Assembly: GCF_030930995.1 (NCBI RefSeq)
Contig: NZ_CP133217.1
Span: 806,001-870,000 of the forward strand
From: Thiothrix subterranea
GTDB taxonomy: Bacteria; Pseudomonadota; Gammaproteobacteria; Thiotrichales; Thiotrichaceae
Direction: 5' to 3'
DNA length: 64,000 bases
How positions within the stretch are numbered: the first letter of the stretch is position 1; the number at the start of each line of letters is the position of its first letter. Below the pieces are notes generated by a model. The model was given only the letters and a program-made list of their open reading frames with translations. It made no database searches and was not told the DNA's origin. The translations under genes were made by a program, and so were the position numbers. This document shows, one piece after another, positions 17,391 through 26,658 of this stretch.

Positions 17391-20300
17391 TTGCGTTCCT
17401 GCGCCCGCATCACGACACGCTTGCGGGGTTTTGCCGAAGAAATTACCCGCACGATTTATCACCTCGAACGTTTGCCGCGTTTACCCCAAGCCAGCTTTTA
17501 CGACTTGCTGAAAGATAGCGTATTCACGGGCTGTGTAAGCCGCGCTTTGCTCGACCAACTGCATTTTTTGCGGGTGCAGGGCAATGATACCGCGCACGGT
17601 GGCAACGGTGATGCCCGCAGTGCGCACGTTGCGCTGGGCAAAGCGTATGAAATTGCCGCGTACATGGCAGTGCGTTACTACGACTATTCACCCGCCAAGA
17701 TTGCACCGTTTGCCAGCGTTACCGACCCGCGCATCAGTGCCAAGCAACTCAAAAAGCTCGAAGACGAGTTGCAGCAAACCCGCGAAGCATTGGAATGCGA
17801 ACGCACCCAACACAGCGAACGCCATTCTCCCCCAACTGCCCCCGAAATTTCCGAACGCCAAACCGCCAGCCAACAAGTCGCCAACTCTCTGCACTGGAAC
17901 GAAGCGCAAACCCGCACTTTGCTGATTGATGTCATGCTGCAAAAAGCGGGTTGGGATGTGGGCAAGCCTGCACGAGTCAGTGTGGAATTCCTGGTGGATT
18001 ACCCCGATAACGTCTCCGGCAAAGGTCGCGCCGACTACGTGCTATGGGGTGACAATGGGCAACCGCTGGCGGTGATCGAAGCCAAAAAGTCCGGCAATAA
18101 AAGCCTGCAAGCGGGGCGTGAACAAGCGCGTTTGTACGCCGACGCGCTCGAACACATGGGCTATCAGCGCCCAGTGATCTTTTACACCAACGGCTACGAA
18201 ACCTTTGTCTGGGATGATCACCAGTACAACACCTATCGCCCGGTGTACGGTTTTTACAGTAAAGACAGCCTCGATTACCTGATCTACCAACGCCATTACC
18301 GCGTTGCAGCCCTCGAACAGCACAACCCTGACCTGAAGATTGCCGACCGCCCCTACCAGATTGAAGCGATCAAAACCGTGGCGGCACATTTCCAGCAACA
18401 ACGCCGCAAAGCCTTGATTATCCAAGCGACGGGCACGGGTAAAACCCGCGTGGCGATTGCGCTGGCGGAATTGCTATTACGCACAGGCTGGGCAAAACGG
18501 GTGCTGTTTTTGTGTGACCGCAAGGAATTACGCACCCAAGCCGATGAAGCCTTTAAGCACAATTTGCCGAGTGAGCCGCGTTGCGTGATCGGCGAAACCA
18601 ACCGCATTGACCAAAGTGCACGGATTTACATTGCCACTTACCCCGGCATGATGAGCCGCTTTGCGCAGCTTGATGTGGGCTTTTTCGACCTGATGATTGC
18701 CGACGAATCGCACCGCAGCATTTACAACCGCTACCGCGATCTATTCGACTATTTCGACGCGCTGCAACTGGGCTTGACCGCAACACCCGTGAAATTCATC
18801 AGCCGCAATACCTTCGATATTTTCGATTGCGAAACCACTGACCCGACCTATGAATTCGGGCTGGATGCGGCGATCAATAACGATCCGCCTTACCTTGCGC
18901 CGTTTCGCGCCAAGGATTTGACCACCGAATTCCTGCGCAACGGCATTCACTACAAGGATTTGAGCAAGGAACAACAGCAGCAACTCGAAGCCGATTTGGG
19001 CGAGGAACAAGCGCGTGTCACCACGATTGCGGGCAAGGATATTGGGCGCAAAATCTTCAGCGCAGACACCGACCGCGCCATTCTCGAAAACCTGATGAAC
19101 CACGGTATCAAAGACGAAACCGGCTCGTTGGTGGGCAAAACCATTATTTTTGCGCAACGCCAAGACCACGCCGAACACCTCGAAGCCTTGTTCTGCAAGC
19201 TCTACCCGCAATACGGCAGCAAAGTGTGCAAGGTGATCCACAACCAGATTCCCAAAGTCGAAAGCCTGATCAAGGAATTCAAAAAGAAGGGCAACCACGA
19301 TTTTCGCATCGCCATCTCGGTGGACATGCTCGACACCGGGATTGATGTGCCGGAAGTGGTGAATCTGGTGTTCGCCAAAAAGGTGATGTCGTGGGTGAAA
19401 TTCTGGCAAATGATCGGGCGCGGCACACGCCTTTGCCCCAACTTGTTTGGTACTGGCAAGCACAAAACCGAATTCCGCATTTTTGACCATTACGACAATT
19501 TCACGTTTTTTGAGCAGGAATATAAAGAGCCGGACGACGTGGGCAGCAAAGCCTTGTTGCAAACCTTGTTTGAGGCACGGCTGGAACTGGTCGATGCGGC
19601 GCTTAAAGCCAATCATGCGGCGGCGTTGGATACGGCGCTTGCCTTGCTGCGGGCGGATTTGAACGACTTACCCGAAGACAGCATTGCGGTGAAACGTGAG
19701 TTGCGCAATGTGCGCGTGCTGCAAGAAACCGATGCCTTGCAGCGCATGACGGCAGCAACCCGCCATTTGCTTGCCAGCAAAATTGCGCCATTGATGGCTG
19801 CGCGGGTGTTGAGCGACAAACACGCTACCCAGTTCGACAAACTCATGGCGACGCTGCAACGCTGTTGGGTGGAACAGGCGAGTTGTTTGGCGGATAAGCG
19901 CGATAGTTTGCTGGCGGAATTGGATAAACTTGCGGTGAATATTCAAGCCGTGCGCCAAAAGGATACGGTGATTACCGAAGTGCGCCGCGCTGAATTCTGG
20001 CAAGCCTTGAGCATGGAACGGCTGGAATGGGTTCGGACTGAATTGCGCGGCATTATGAAATACCGCCAGACGGGTGATAGCGTGAGTTACGGCACACCGA
20101 CCACGAAAACCAAGGATGGCGGGGTGCAGGAAACCGAGCGCCTGGTGAAAATTGTCGGGGCAAACGAGGCGTTGCTGTATCGGCGTCGTTTGAAAACGGT
20201 GCTGGATGGCATGATTGCCGATAACCCGATTTTGCAGAAAATCCGCAATGGTGAAGCGATTGCTGCGGCTGAATTACAGACGCTGACCTCGACCATTCTG

Positions 20301-20684
20301 ACCAGTCACCCCGGTGTGAGTTTAGAGGTGTTGAATCAGTTTTATGGGCGTACCGCCGAACAGTTGCAAGATACCGTGCGCGAATTGGTGGGGCTGGATG
20401 TGCAGGCGGTGGAACAGCATTTCACCACCTTTTTGCATCAGCACCCGACGTTGACGGCGCAACAGGTGCGCTTTATGAATTTGCTGAAAAACTACATTGC
20501 GGAACACGGCAGCATTCCGGTGGATACGCTGTATGACGCGCCGTTTACCAGCGTGGATTATCGCGGGATTGATGGGGTGTTTAGCGAGGCGGATGCGGGG
20601 GAATTGTTTGCGGTGTTGCAGCCGTTTTTGCGGAAGAAGAAACCCCTCACCCCAACCCCTCTCCCTCAAGGGGAGAGGGGCTAA
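17391..20684 (+). CDS. hsdR: type I restriction enzyme, HsdR subunit (probable N-terminal frameshift)
   Basis: The motor/nuclease subunit of a type I restriction system, 1,097 residues in the open frame. A nuclease fold (GRADYVLWGDNGQPLAVIEAKK, about residues 210-230) is followed by helicase motifs: Walker A in ATGTGKT, DESHRSIYN, LTATPV and QMIGRGTRL. An upstream frame from 17375 begins MQSTNFAFLRPHHDTLAG, which is how HsdR proteins usually start. It joins the main frame only if one T is removed from the TTTT run at 17429-17432. The gene is therefore either frameshifted or contains a sequencing error. The last codons (KPLTPTPLPQGERG) come from a short inverted-repeat element. Confidence 0.9.
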   Translation: MRSCARITTRLRGFAEEITRTIYHLERLPRLPQASFYDLLKDSVFTGCVSRALLDQLHFLRVQGNDTAHGGNGDARSAHVALGKAYEIAAYMAVRYYDYSPAKIAPFASVTDPRISAKQLKKLEDELQQTREALECERTQHSERHSPPTAPEISERQTASQQVANSLHWNEAQTRTLLIDVMLQKAGWDVGKPARVSVEFLVDYPDNVSGKGRADYVLWGDNGQPLAVIEAKKSGNKSLQAGREQARLYADALEHMGYQRPVIFYTNGYETFVWDDHQYNTYRPVYGFYSKDSLDYLIYQRHYRVAALEQHNPDLKIADRPYQIEAIKTVAAHFQQQRRKALIIQATGTGKTRVAIALAELLLRTGWAKRVLFLCDRKELRTQADEAFKHNLPSEPRCVIGETNRIDQSARIYIATYPGMMSRFAQLDVGFFDLMIADESHRSIYNRYRDLFDYFDALQLGLTATPVKFISRNTFDIFDCETTDPTYEFGLDAAINNDPPYLAPFRAKDLTTEFLRNGIHYKDLSKEQQQQLEADLGEEQARVTTIAGKDIGRKIFSADTDRAILENLMNHGIKDETGSLVGKTIIFAQRQDHAEHLEALFCKLYPQYGSKVCKVIHNQIPKVESLIKEFKKKGNHDFRIAISVDMLDTGIDVPEVVNLVFAKKVMSWVKFWQMIGRGTRLCPNLFGTGKHKTEFRIFDHYDNFTFFEQEYKEPDDVGSKALLQTLFEARLELVDAALKANHAAALDTALALLRADLNDLPEDSIAVKRELRNVRVLQETDALQRMTAATRHLLASKIAPLMAARVLSDKHATQFDKLMATLQRCWVEQASCLADKRDSLLAELDKLAVNIQAVRQKDTVITEVRRAEFWQALSMERLEWVRTELRGIMKYRQTGDSVSYGTPTTKTKDGGVQETERLVKIVGANEALLYRRRLKTVLDGMIADNPILQKIRNGEAIAAAELQTLTSTILTSHPGVSLEVLNQFYGRTAEQLQDTVRELVGLDVQAVEQHFTTFLHQHPTLTAQQVRFMNLLKNYIAEHGSIPVDTLYDAPFTSVDYRGIDGVFSEADAGELFAVLQPFLRKKKPLTPTPLPQGERG

Positions 20685-20774
20685 GAGAGGAAAAAGGCTT
20701 TCTTGTTCCCCCTCGCCCCTTGAGGGACGACGCTGTAAGCGGCTGGGTGCGGGGGCTAGGGGGTGAGGGGTTTC
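20639..20774. repeat. 136-bp MITE-like element with 15-bp terminal inverted repeats
   Basis: The ends GAAACCCCTCACCCC (20639-20653) and its reverse complement (20760-20774) bound an interior of internally palindromic sequence (CTCCCTCAAGGGGAGAGG). The element supplies the C-terminal codons and stops of both hsdR and the convergent UPF0175 gene. No coding capacity of its own. Confidence 0.8.
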
Positions 20775-20986
20775 GGCGAAGCCGCTACCAGCAATTCTTC
20801 TTCCAACTCATCGGGTGGGTAATTCACAACAGGAATCCCCTCACGGCTCAGGTATTCGATAAACAACACGTAAGGCATTCCGGCAAATTTAGCAGATTGC
20901 CCTAAGGACAGCGCCCCCTCTTTGAACAAATGTGCTGCTTGTTGTGATGGCAGCAGATGATCAGGTATTTCGAGCGTGATTTGCAT
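20756..20986 (-). CDS. UPF0175 family antitoxin-like protein
   Basis: A 76-residue protein. It has the UPF0175 pattern: a short N-terminal strand (MQITLEIPDHLL), then LFKEGALSLGQSAKFAGMPYVLFIEYLSREGIPVV, a helix-turn-helix-like core, and an acidic PDELEEEL tail. Members serve as antitoxins beside PIN-type toxins, but no toxin gene adjoins it here, so it may be an orphan. The final KPLTP codons come from the inverted-repeat element that also ends hsdR. It sits, convergent to hsdR and divergent from hsdM, inside the restriction island. Confidence 0.75.
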   Translation of the reverse strand: MQITLEIPDHLLPSQQAAHLFKEGALSLGQSAKFAGMPYVLFIEYLSREGIPVVNYPPDELEEELLVAASPKPLTP

Positions 20987-21087
20987 GGTTCGCCCTCTAG
21001 GACGTGAATAGATGGCTCTGATTGTAGGAGTCTGCTTATGGAAAAGCTACACTGTCGAGCTGAACCCTGACCTACAAAGGACACCCC

Positions 21088-22674
21088 ATGCTGACCGGAC
21101 AAGCCCGCAATGACATCGACAAACTCTGGGAAAAATTCTGGACAGGCGGCATCACTAACCCCTTAACCGTGATCGAGCAAATCAGTTATTTGCTGTTTGC
21201 GCGGATGCTGGATATGCAGGAGGAAATGGCGGAACGCAAAGCCGCACGCGGCAGCACGGTTACGCTGATTTTCCCGACGACACCGGCAGGGCAGTTATTG
21301 CGCTGGAAAAACTTCAAGAATCTTTCAGGCAAGGCGTTGTACACGCATTTGAAGGATAACGTTTACCCGTTTTTCACTCAGATGGGCGAACAGCCTAACG
21401 ATGACATGAGCGCGGAAGGCAAAGCCTTGAACGGGCTGGTGAATATCGGCGAATACATGCAAGACGCGGATTTGGCGATTAAAAACGAGTCGGTGCTGGC
21501 GGCGGCAGTGGCGATGGTGGATAAGCTGAAGCTGACCAAAAGCGATACCAAGGGCGACATTTACGAATACTTGTTGAGCAAGCTGACCACGGCAGGAATT
21601 AACGGGCAGTTTCGGACCCCGCGCCACATTATCGACGCGATGATCGAATTGGTTGCGCCGCTGCCCACGGAAACCGTGTGTGACCCGGCATGTGGGACGG
21701 CGGGCTTTTTGGCGCGGACGATGGAGTATTTGAATCGCACGTATTCCAGCGCGGATGGCACGTTTAGGGATGATGAAGGCAATGTGCATTATTCTGGCGA
21801 TTTGTTGAGCGAGTACAGCGAACATATCAATAGCCAGATGTTCTGGGGGTTTGATTTCGATACCACCATGTTGCGGGTGTCGAGCATGAATATGCTGCTG
21901 CACGGGGTGAGTGATGCGAATATTTTGTATCAGGACAGCTTGAGCAAGTCGATCAAGGCGAATTTTCCGCGTCAGGAAGAGGATTTTTTCGACGTGATTC
22001 TTGCCAATCCGCCGTTCAAGGGCAGTCTGGATGAGAGCAATGTGAACCCCGATGTGTTGGGCGTGGTGAAAACCAAGAAGACCGAATTGCTGTTTGTGGC
22101 GCATATTTTGCGGGCGTTGAAGCTGGGCGGACGGGCGGCGGTGATTGTGCCGGATGGGGTGTTGTTTGGGTCGAGCAATGCGCATCAGCAGTTACGCCAG
22201 AGCTTGATCGAAAACAATCAGTTGGAAGGCATTGTGTCGTTGCCGAGCGGGGTGTTTAAGCCGTATGCGGGCGTTTCCACCGCGATTTTGTTGTTCACCA
22301 AGGGTGGCACGACGGAACGGGTGTGGTTTTATGATGTGCAGGCGGATGGCTATTCGCTGGATGATAAACGTACCCCGCAAGAGGCGAATGATTTGCCGCA
22401 GGTGATTGCCCGCTGGCAGGCATACCGGGCGTTGGTGCTGGCGAATGCCGCAGCGGAAACCATTGCGGCGGCGTTTGGGGATAAGACCCAGCAGGCGTTT
22501 GCGGTGGCGAAGGCGGAGATTGCGGCGAACAAGTACGATCTTTCGATTAACCGCTACAAGGAAGTGGTGTATGCGGAAGAGCGCTATGACGCGCCTAAGG
22601 TGATTTTGGGCAAGTTGAAGGCGTTGGAGAGCGAGATTTTGGCGGATTTGGAAGCGCTGGAAGGGATGCTGTGA
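21088..22674 (+). CDS. hsdM: type I restriction-modification DNA methyltransferase, HsdM
   Basis: The N6-adenine methyltransferase subunit, 528 residues. An N-terminal helical HsdM domain ([25 protein letters not shown] in part) is followed by the SAM motif [11 protein letters not shown] and the catalytic NPPF ([10 protein letters not shown]). CTACAAAGGACACCCC precedes the ATG. With hsdR upstream and hsdS downstream the order is R-M-S, but a UPF0175 gene, a toxin-antitoxin pair and an IS have come to lie among them. The methyltransferase itself looks intact; without a whole HsdS its target recognition is doubtful. Confidence 0.93.
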   Translation: MLTGQARNDIDKLWEKFWTGGITNPLTVIEQISYLLFARMLDMQEEMAERKAARGSTVTLIFPTTPAGQLLRWKNFKNLSGKALYTHLKDNVYPFFTQMGEQPNDDMSAEGKALNGLVNIGEYMQDADLAIKNESVLAAAVAMVDKLKLTKSDTKGDIYEYLLSKLTTAGINGQFRTPRHIIDAMIELVAPLPTETVCDPACGTAGFLARTMEYLNRTYSSADGTFRDDEGNVHYSGDLLSEYSEHINSQMFWGFDFDTTMLRVSSMNMLLHGVSDANILYQDSLSKSIKANFPRQEEDFFDVILANPPFKGSLDESNVNPDVLGVVKTKKTELLFVAHILRALKLGGRAAVIVPDGVLFGSSNAHQQLRQSLIENNQLEGIVSLPSGVFKPYAGVSTAILLFTKGGTTERVWFYDVQADGYSLDDKRTPQEANDLPQVIARWQAYRALVLANAAAETIAAAFGDKTQQAFAVAKAEIAANKYDLSINRYKEVVYAEERYDAPKVILGKLKALESEILADLEALEGML

Positions 22675-22695
22675 GGTCTTGCCAAACCACCCTGA

Positions 22696-22726
22696 ATCCA
22701 CTACATTTGTAGTATATTGTAATACG
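22696..22726 (+). promoter_or_regulatory. candidate autoregulatory operator/promoter of the toxin-antitoxin pair
   Basis: Just before the antitoxin gene lie CTACATTTGTAG (inverted CTACA/TGTAG) and GTATATTGTAATAC (inverted GTATT-like arms). Overlapping short palindromes at the promoter are usual for autoregulated antitoxins. The assignment rests on position and symmetry only. Confidence 0.4.
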
Positions 22727-22741
22727 TTTGGGGTGATGGTT

Positions 22742-23005
22742 ATGTTGTCTTCTGTGTTGAGCGTTCGCTTAAGCGATGCCGAGCGTAGCCTTTTAGAGGT
22801 TGCTGCGAGTCATGCCCGTCTTAAACTGGGCGATTTTATTCGCCGCAAGGCATTGGAAGCGGCCGAAGCCGAGTTGCTGGAGCGCAATGTCATTGTGATT
22901 CCGACCAGCCGCTGGGCAGAAATTGAAGCCTTGATTAGTGCGCCTGCACGCGCCATTCCGGCGGTGAAAGAACTTGCCCGCTATGCTCCGGCATGGAAAC
23001 CCTGA
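22742..23005 (+). CDS. DUF1778/TacA-type antitoxin
   Basis: A ribbon-helix-helix antitoxin of 87 residues. LSVRLSDAERSLLEVAASHARLKLGDFIRRKALEAA (positions 6-41) is the DNA-binding part, and the C-terminal tail (IVIPTSRWAEIEALIS) would wrap the toxin. Start at 22742 is chosen because GGGG lies about 8 bases ahead; an ATG at 22736 is also in frame. The toxin gene starts inside its last codons (13-base overlap), the typical arrangement of TacA-TacT and AtaR-AtaT systems. Confidence 0.82.
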   Translation: MLSSVLSVRLSDAERSLLEVAASHARLKLGDFIRRKALEAAEAELLERNVIVIPTSRWAEIEALISAPARAIPAVKELARYAPAWKP

Positions 23006-23505
23006 ATGCCGTCCGCCCGTTGGCGGAAGATGATGACCGCGCCAGTTTTGACTGCGGCAGGGCATCACTGAATGGTTGGTTGCAGCGTAATGCATGGCGC
23101 AATCAGGCGACCGGCGTTTCCCGAACCTATGTGTTGCCTGATCCCATACAGGCGCAGCAGATCAGGGGTTATGTGACCTTGGCAGCCGGGGAAATTCGCC
23201 GCGAATTTTTGCCTAAAAGCCAACAGCGCAATATGCCAGATCCTGTGCCTATCGTATTGCTGGGGCAGTTGGCGGTGGATGTCACGCATCAGGGCACGGG
23301 CGTTTCCAAAGTATTGTTGGCGGCAGCGTTCACTTTCGCGGTGCATGTCTCGAAAACCATCGGCAGCTTTGCATTGGTCACTCACCCGTTGGATGACAAT
23401 GCCCGTGCGTTCTATCAGCGCTGGGGTTTCAGCACCTTAGATCCTGATCCACAACAGGCGATGTATATCCGCATTCGTGACCTCGAAGCATCGGGTGTGC
23501 AGTAA
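22993..23505 (+). CDS. GNAT-family acetyltransferase toxin, TacT/AtaT-like
   Basis: A 170-residue GCN5-type acetyltransferase. FDCGRASLNGWLQRNAWRN at the N-terminus, the RTYV strand, LLGQLAVD, an acetyl-CoA loop HQGTGVSKVLL, and FYQRWGF are all landmarks of the toxin branch that acetylates aminoacyl-tRNA. It overlaps the antitoxin gene, so the pair is translationally coupled. The pair sits between hsdM and hsdS, where it could favour retention of the restriction island. Enzyme target (which tRNA) cannot be read from sequence. Confidence 0.83.
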   Translation: METLNAVRPLAEDDDRASFDCGRASLNGWLQRNAWRNQATGVSRTYVLPDPIQAQQIRGYVTLAAGEIRREFLPKSQQRNMPDPVPIVLLGQLAVDVTHQGTGVSKVLLAAAFTFAVHVSKTIGSFALVTHPLDDNARAFYQRWGFSTLDPDPQQAMYIRIRDLEASGVQ

Positions 23506-23537
23506 ATTGTTGATCTAGCCCCTTAAACCCGGACACC

Positions 23538-24407
23538 TCAACTTGTGAGGAATTGTGCTTCAAAGTCCAGCGGGCTGAGATAGCCTAGGGTACTGTGCAA
23601 GCGGTTACGGTTGTAATCGGTTTCGATGTACTCGAAAACGGTTTGTTTCATGGCATCCCGTGTGGCAAATCGTTCACCGTGGATGCATTCTACTTTCAGA
23701 GAATGAAAAAAGCTTTCGGCACACGCATTATCATAGCAATTCCCTTTGGCACTCATGCTGCTATGCAGTTGGTGCTGTTGTATCAGTTGTTGGTAAGCGT
23801 GGGAGCAATATTGGCTGCCACGGTCGGAATGGACAATCACGCCTTTGGGATGTTTACGTTTCCACAGTGCCATTTGCAGGGCATCACAAACCAAGTCAGC
23901 GGTCATGCGTTGATCCATTGCCCAACCAATCACTTGGCGGGAGAATAGGTCAATGATAACCGCCAGATATAGCCAGCCTTCGTCTGTCCACAAGTAAGTG
24001 ATGTCACCGACCCATTTCTGGTTTGGGGCAGTCGCTGTAAAGTTCTGTTCCAGCAGATTGGGCGACACTGGCAACGAATGGCGGCTATGGGTGGTTGCCT
24101 TGAATTTCCGCGCTGCTTTGGCGACTAATCCCTGACGTTTCAAGCTGTTGGCAATGGTTTTGCGGTTGTAATGCAGTCCATCCTTTGCCAATAGTTTACA
24201 TAAACGCCATGCGCCATAGCAGCCTTTCTTGGACTGGAAGGCGGTAGCAACCTGAGTATCGAGTAATGCTTGCCGTTGCTCACGTTGCCGATCGTTGGAT
24301 TGTCGCTCCAGCCATTCATAGTAACTGCTGCGGGCAACACCCAATGCTTGGCACAGGCGGGGAATGCAGAATTCACGGCTATGTTGTTGAATAAAGGCGT
24401 ACTTCAC
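23538..24407 (-). CDS. IS3-family transposase OrfB (DDE catalytic part)
   Basis: A 289-residue integrase-like transposase. HTH_21 ([20 protein letters not shown]) leads into the rve core, with the catalytic triad placed by [14 protein letters not shown] (D), [11 protein letters not shown] (D) and [12 protein letters not shown] (E). Its ATG overlaps the orfA stop by four bases. In IS3 elements the active protein is an OrfAB fusion made by -1 frameshifting, and a fitting slippery run lies in orfA at 24437-24443. All catalytic residues are present, so the element may be active. Confidence 0.92.
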   Translation of the reverse strand: MKYAFIQQHSREFCIPRLCQALGVARSSYYEWLERQSNDRQREQRQALLDTQVATAFQSKKGCYGAWRLCKLLAKDGLHYNRKTIANSLKRQGLVAKAARKFKATTHSRHSLPVSPNLLEQNFTATAPNQKWVGDITYLWTDEGWLYLAVIIDLFSRQVIGWAMDQRMTADLVCDALQMALWKRKHPKGVIVHSDRGSQYCSHAYQQLIQQHQLHSSMSAKGNCYDNACAESFFHSLKVECIHGERFATRDAMKQTVFEYIETDYNRNRLHSTLGYLSPLDFEAQFLTS

Positions 24408-24700
24408 TTGAGCTGTCTCGCAAAGTACGCGCTGGCCTTTTTTAGGATAGCCACCTCTTCTTGGGCTATCAGCAGTTCCCGTTTGAGTTTGGCGATTTCA
24501 GCCGCTTGCTCTTGTTCGCGACTGCTAACCGTTTGCTGCTGCGTTTGTTTGGCACGCCAGCCGTAGAGTTGTGATTCATGTAAACCCAGTTGACGCGCTG
24601 CTTCCGCGTAACCGATTCGATCGGCCAACCTCAGGGCTTCCTCTTTATAACTCGCGGAACGGCGTGTGTAGGGCTTGGTTGTTGGTTTGCTTGGTTTCAT
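24404..24700 (-). CDS. IS3-family transposase OrfA (helix-turn-helix)
   Basis: A 98-residue protein with an IS3/IS911-type helix-turn-helix ([20 protein letters not shown], then [12 protein letters not shown]) and a leucine-zipper-like coil ([20 protein letters not shown]). Near its end the minus strand reads A-AAA-AAG in the zero frame (24437-24443), the classical -1 frameshift heptamer of this family, from which OrfAB would be made. The 3' end overlaps orfB by ATGA. Confidence 0.9.
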   Translation of the reverse strand: MKPSKPTTKPYTRRSASYKEEALRLADRIGYAEAARQLGLHESQLYGWRAKQTQQQTVSSREQEQAAEIAKLKRELLIAQEEVAILKKASAYFARQLK

Positions 24701-24803
24701 CTTTCACCTCAAGTGTCGAGTATAGTGTACTCACTTCTTGGGGTGTCCGGGTTTGCTGGGCTAGATCAGTTTCTTCAATCCCCCAAAAACCGGAGAACCT
24801 GCT

Positions 24804-25282
24804 GTGAGTTTCCCTTTAGTAAGCATCGGTGAATTTTGTTTAACTGGTAGTGGTGGAACGCCTTCAAGAAAAATTCCTGAATATTTCGATGGTAATATTC
24901 CTTGGGTTAAATCTGGAGATTTACGCGAAAATATTGTTACTCATGTAACTGAATTCATTTCAGATGAGGCAGTCAAAAAAAGCAGTGCCAAAATAGTTAA
25001 AGAAGGTGCAATCTTATTAGCAATGTATGGCGCGACTGTAGGACGCATGGCAATTCTTGGAATTGAAGCGGCTACGAATCAGGCGGTTTGCAATATTGTG
25101 CCAGATGAAAGCAAAGCGTTCTCAAAATATGTTTATTATGCACTATTAGATAAAGTGCCTGAATTTTTAAGCAATGCAGTTGGTGGGGCGCAGCCTAATA
25201 TTAGTCAGGGAATTATTAGAGAAACTAAAATCCCCCTCCCACCACTCCCCGAACAACAACGCATCGCCGCCATCCTCGACAA
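24804..25282 (+). pseudogene. hsdS: HsdS specificity subunit, 5' part, interrupted by an insertion sequence
   Basis: A GTG start at 24804 with CGGAG upstream opens a type I specificity subunit. It holds the first target-recognition domain (TGSGGTPSRKIPEYFDGNIPWV in part, AMYGATVGRMAI, GGAQPNISQGII) and ends at PEQQRIAAILDK, the conserved central repeat. At this point an ISKra4-like element enters. Removing the element and one 9-bp duplicate joins this part in frame to 26698-27376 and restores a 385-residue HsdS. The truncated product reads on 13 codons into the IS and stops at 25322. Confidence 0.92.
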
Positions 25283-25348
25283 GGGTGTGACCGAAAGTGA
25301 TGCATGGTCTAATATCCGGTAAATATTTCCATTAACGGAGTCCCCCCC

Positions 25349-25642
25349 ATTTTAGACAAGTCAACGCAGCTCGCCCAACGCCTTGCCCGTCATCCCGCGC
25401 TTCAGGAACGGATTGAATCGATCCTAACGATTATGGAATCCAACAGTGACGACTTGAAACGCGCCGATGAAGCAGAACGGCAGATAATCGAAATCCTGCG
25501 CCAACTGGGACACGATGCGCTGTCCGGCTGGGCACAACAGCATGAAGCAGCCGCCGCCGATCAAGGCCGACAAGCAGCGGGTTGGCGTCCTATGGGTCAA
25601 AAAAACTCTACTGGCACAGTACCTACGGACAGATTGAAGTAA
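25349..25642 (+). CDS. ISKra4-like transposase, OrfA part
   Basis: An open frame of 97 residues inside the IS (ILDKSTQLAQRLARHPALQE at the start; a helical, charged protein). No ATG is placed near the start. An ATT codon at 25349 has GGAG 8 bases upstream, so an unusual ATT start is possible; the first ATG is at 25433. The frame overlaps the larger transposase frame, and A-AAA-AAC at 25599-25605 lies in the zero frame of this ORF, right for a -1 shift into the transposase frame. Confidence 0.55.
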   Translation: MLDKSTQLAQRLARHPALQERIESILTIMESNSDDLKRADEAERQIIEILRQLGHDALSGWAQQHEAAAADQGRQAAGWRPMGQKNSTGTVPTDRLK

Positions 25643-26658
25643 ACGAACGGTTGTTTCGCCAAGGTTCGTGCCTGCAACGGCCTTTTTCCGCCAGTGCGGC
25701 GGTGCGTTGCCGGGGAGTATCCGCGCCGCTGCAACGGGTGGTCACGGATTTTGGGGCGGATCATCCTTTCCGGCAGGTGAGTGAAAAACTTCAGGAACAT
25801 TATGGCATCAGCTTGCCCCCGGAAACGATCCGGCAGACGACGGAACGTCATGGACGTCTGATGCTGGACAATACGGTACTGGAAACAGCCCGGTCTGAAA
25901 GTCCGGGAAAAGCCTGTGTGCTGGTGGAAATGGATGGCGGCATGGTTCCCATTGTGACGAGCGCCCCGGAAGCGGCTGACCGCCGCAAAGGTAAAACCCT
26001 GAATTGGCAGGAATTAAAGCTGTGCATTGCCCGCGAATTGGGGAGCACCCGCCGCTTTTATGGCGGAACCTTTAGCGGCGGCACGGAACAGGCCGGACAA
26101 CACCTGTACCATTGTGCCTGTCAGGCAGGCTTTGGACGGGCAACGGACATTCATGGCGTCGGCGACGGGGCAGTCTGGATTGCCGACCAGATAGAGCACT
26201 GTTTTGGCAGTCAGGGCGCTTATCTGGTGGATTTTTACCATCTGAGCGAATACCTCGCGGAAGCCGCCGCCTCCTGCTCCTCTGACACCGACGCATGGCT
26301 GGAGCAGCGGCAAGCGGAATTGAAAGCCAACCGTTCTGCCAAGGTACTGGAAGCCCTGTTGCCGCATCTGGAAGCCCCCGCCACAGCGGATGCGCAAGCT
26401 CCCGTCAGGAAAGCTTACCGCTACCTCAATAACCGACGTGAGCAAGTGGATTATGCCGGGGCTATCCGGCAGGGACGCCCGATCGGCTCCGGCGAAATTG
26501 AAAGTGCTCACCGCTTTGTCGTACAAGCACGCCTGAAAAAGCCGGGAGCTTGGTGGGCAGCAGAGAATGTCGATCCCATGCTCGCCCTTCGCGTGACCCG
26601 CCTGAATGGCGGATGGAATGAATATTGGCAGAACTTTTCCGCCTGCAAGGCTGCTTAA
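25582..26658 (+). CDS. ISKra4-family transposase
   Basis: A transposase of up to 358 residues. Visible landmarks are LYWHSTYGQIEVNERLFRQ, VEMDGGMVPI with the first likely acidic residue, HGVGDGAVWIADQIEHCF, YLVDFYHLSEYLAEA, and the late GSGEIESAHRFVVQARLKK carrying the last acidic residue. These fit the ISKra4 type; ISLre2-like families are less likely. The true protein is probably an OrfA-OrfB fusion made by -1 frameshifting at 25599-25605, since the residues before KKLYW are supplied by the upstream frame. It is intact. Confidence 0.82.
   Translation: MASYGSKKLYWHSTYGQIEVNERLFRQGSCLQRPFSASAAVRCRGVSAPLQRVVTDFGADHPFRQVSEKLQEHYGISLPPETIRQTTERHGRLMLDNTVLETARSESPGKACVLVEMDGGMVPIVTSAPEAADRRKGKTLNWQELKLCIARELGSTRRFYGGTFSGGTEQAGQHLYHCACQAGFGRATDIHGVGDGAVWIADQIEHCFGSQGAYLVDFYHLSEYLAEAAASCSSDTDAWLEQRQAELKANRSAKVLEALLPHLEAPATADAQAPVRKAYRYLNNRREQVDYAGAIRQGRPIGSGEIESAHRFVVQARLKKPGAWWAAENVDPMLALRVTRLNGGWNEYWQNFSACKAA

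Larger units (their letters stand above)
23511..24768. mobile_element. IS3-family insertion sequence
   Basis: A 1,258-base element bounded by imperfect inverted repeats that begin TGATCTAGCCC and continue through AAACCCGGACACC. It carries orfA (24404-24700) and orfB (23538-24407) on the minus strand. No direct target duplication is seen at the ends (TGT left, GTT right). It separates the acetyltransferase toxin gene from the remains of hsdS. Confidence 0.9.

Noticed and set aside
18741-19616. Long antisense open frame opposite hsdR (291 codons)
   Set aside because: It is a mirror of the codon bias in hsdR with no family resemblance and no ribosome site. Similar long shadows opposite ruvC, pntAA and pntB were left out for the same reason.
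23505-24775. Target-site duplication of the IS3 element
   Set aside because: The bases next to the ends (TGT on the left, GTT on the right) do not match as a direct repeat; none is claimed.
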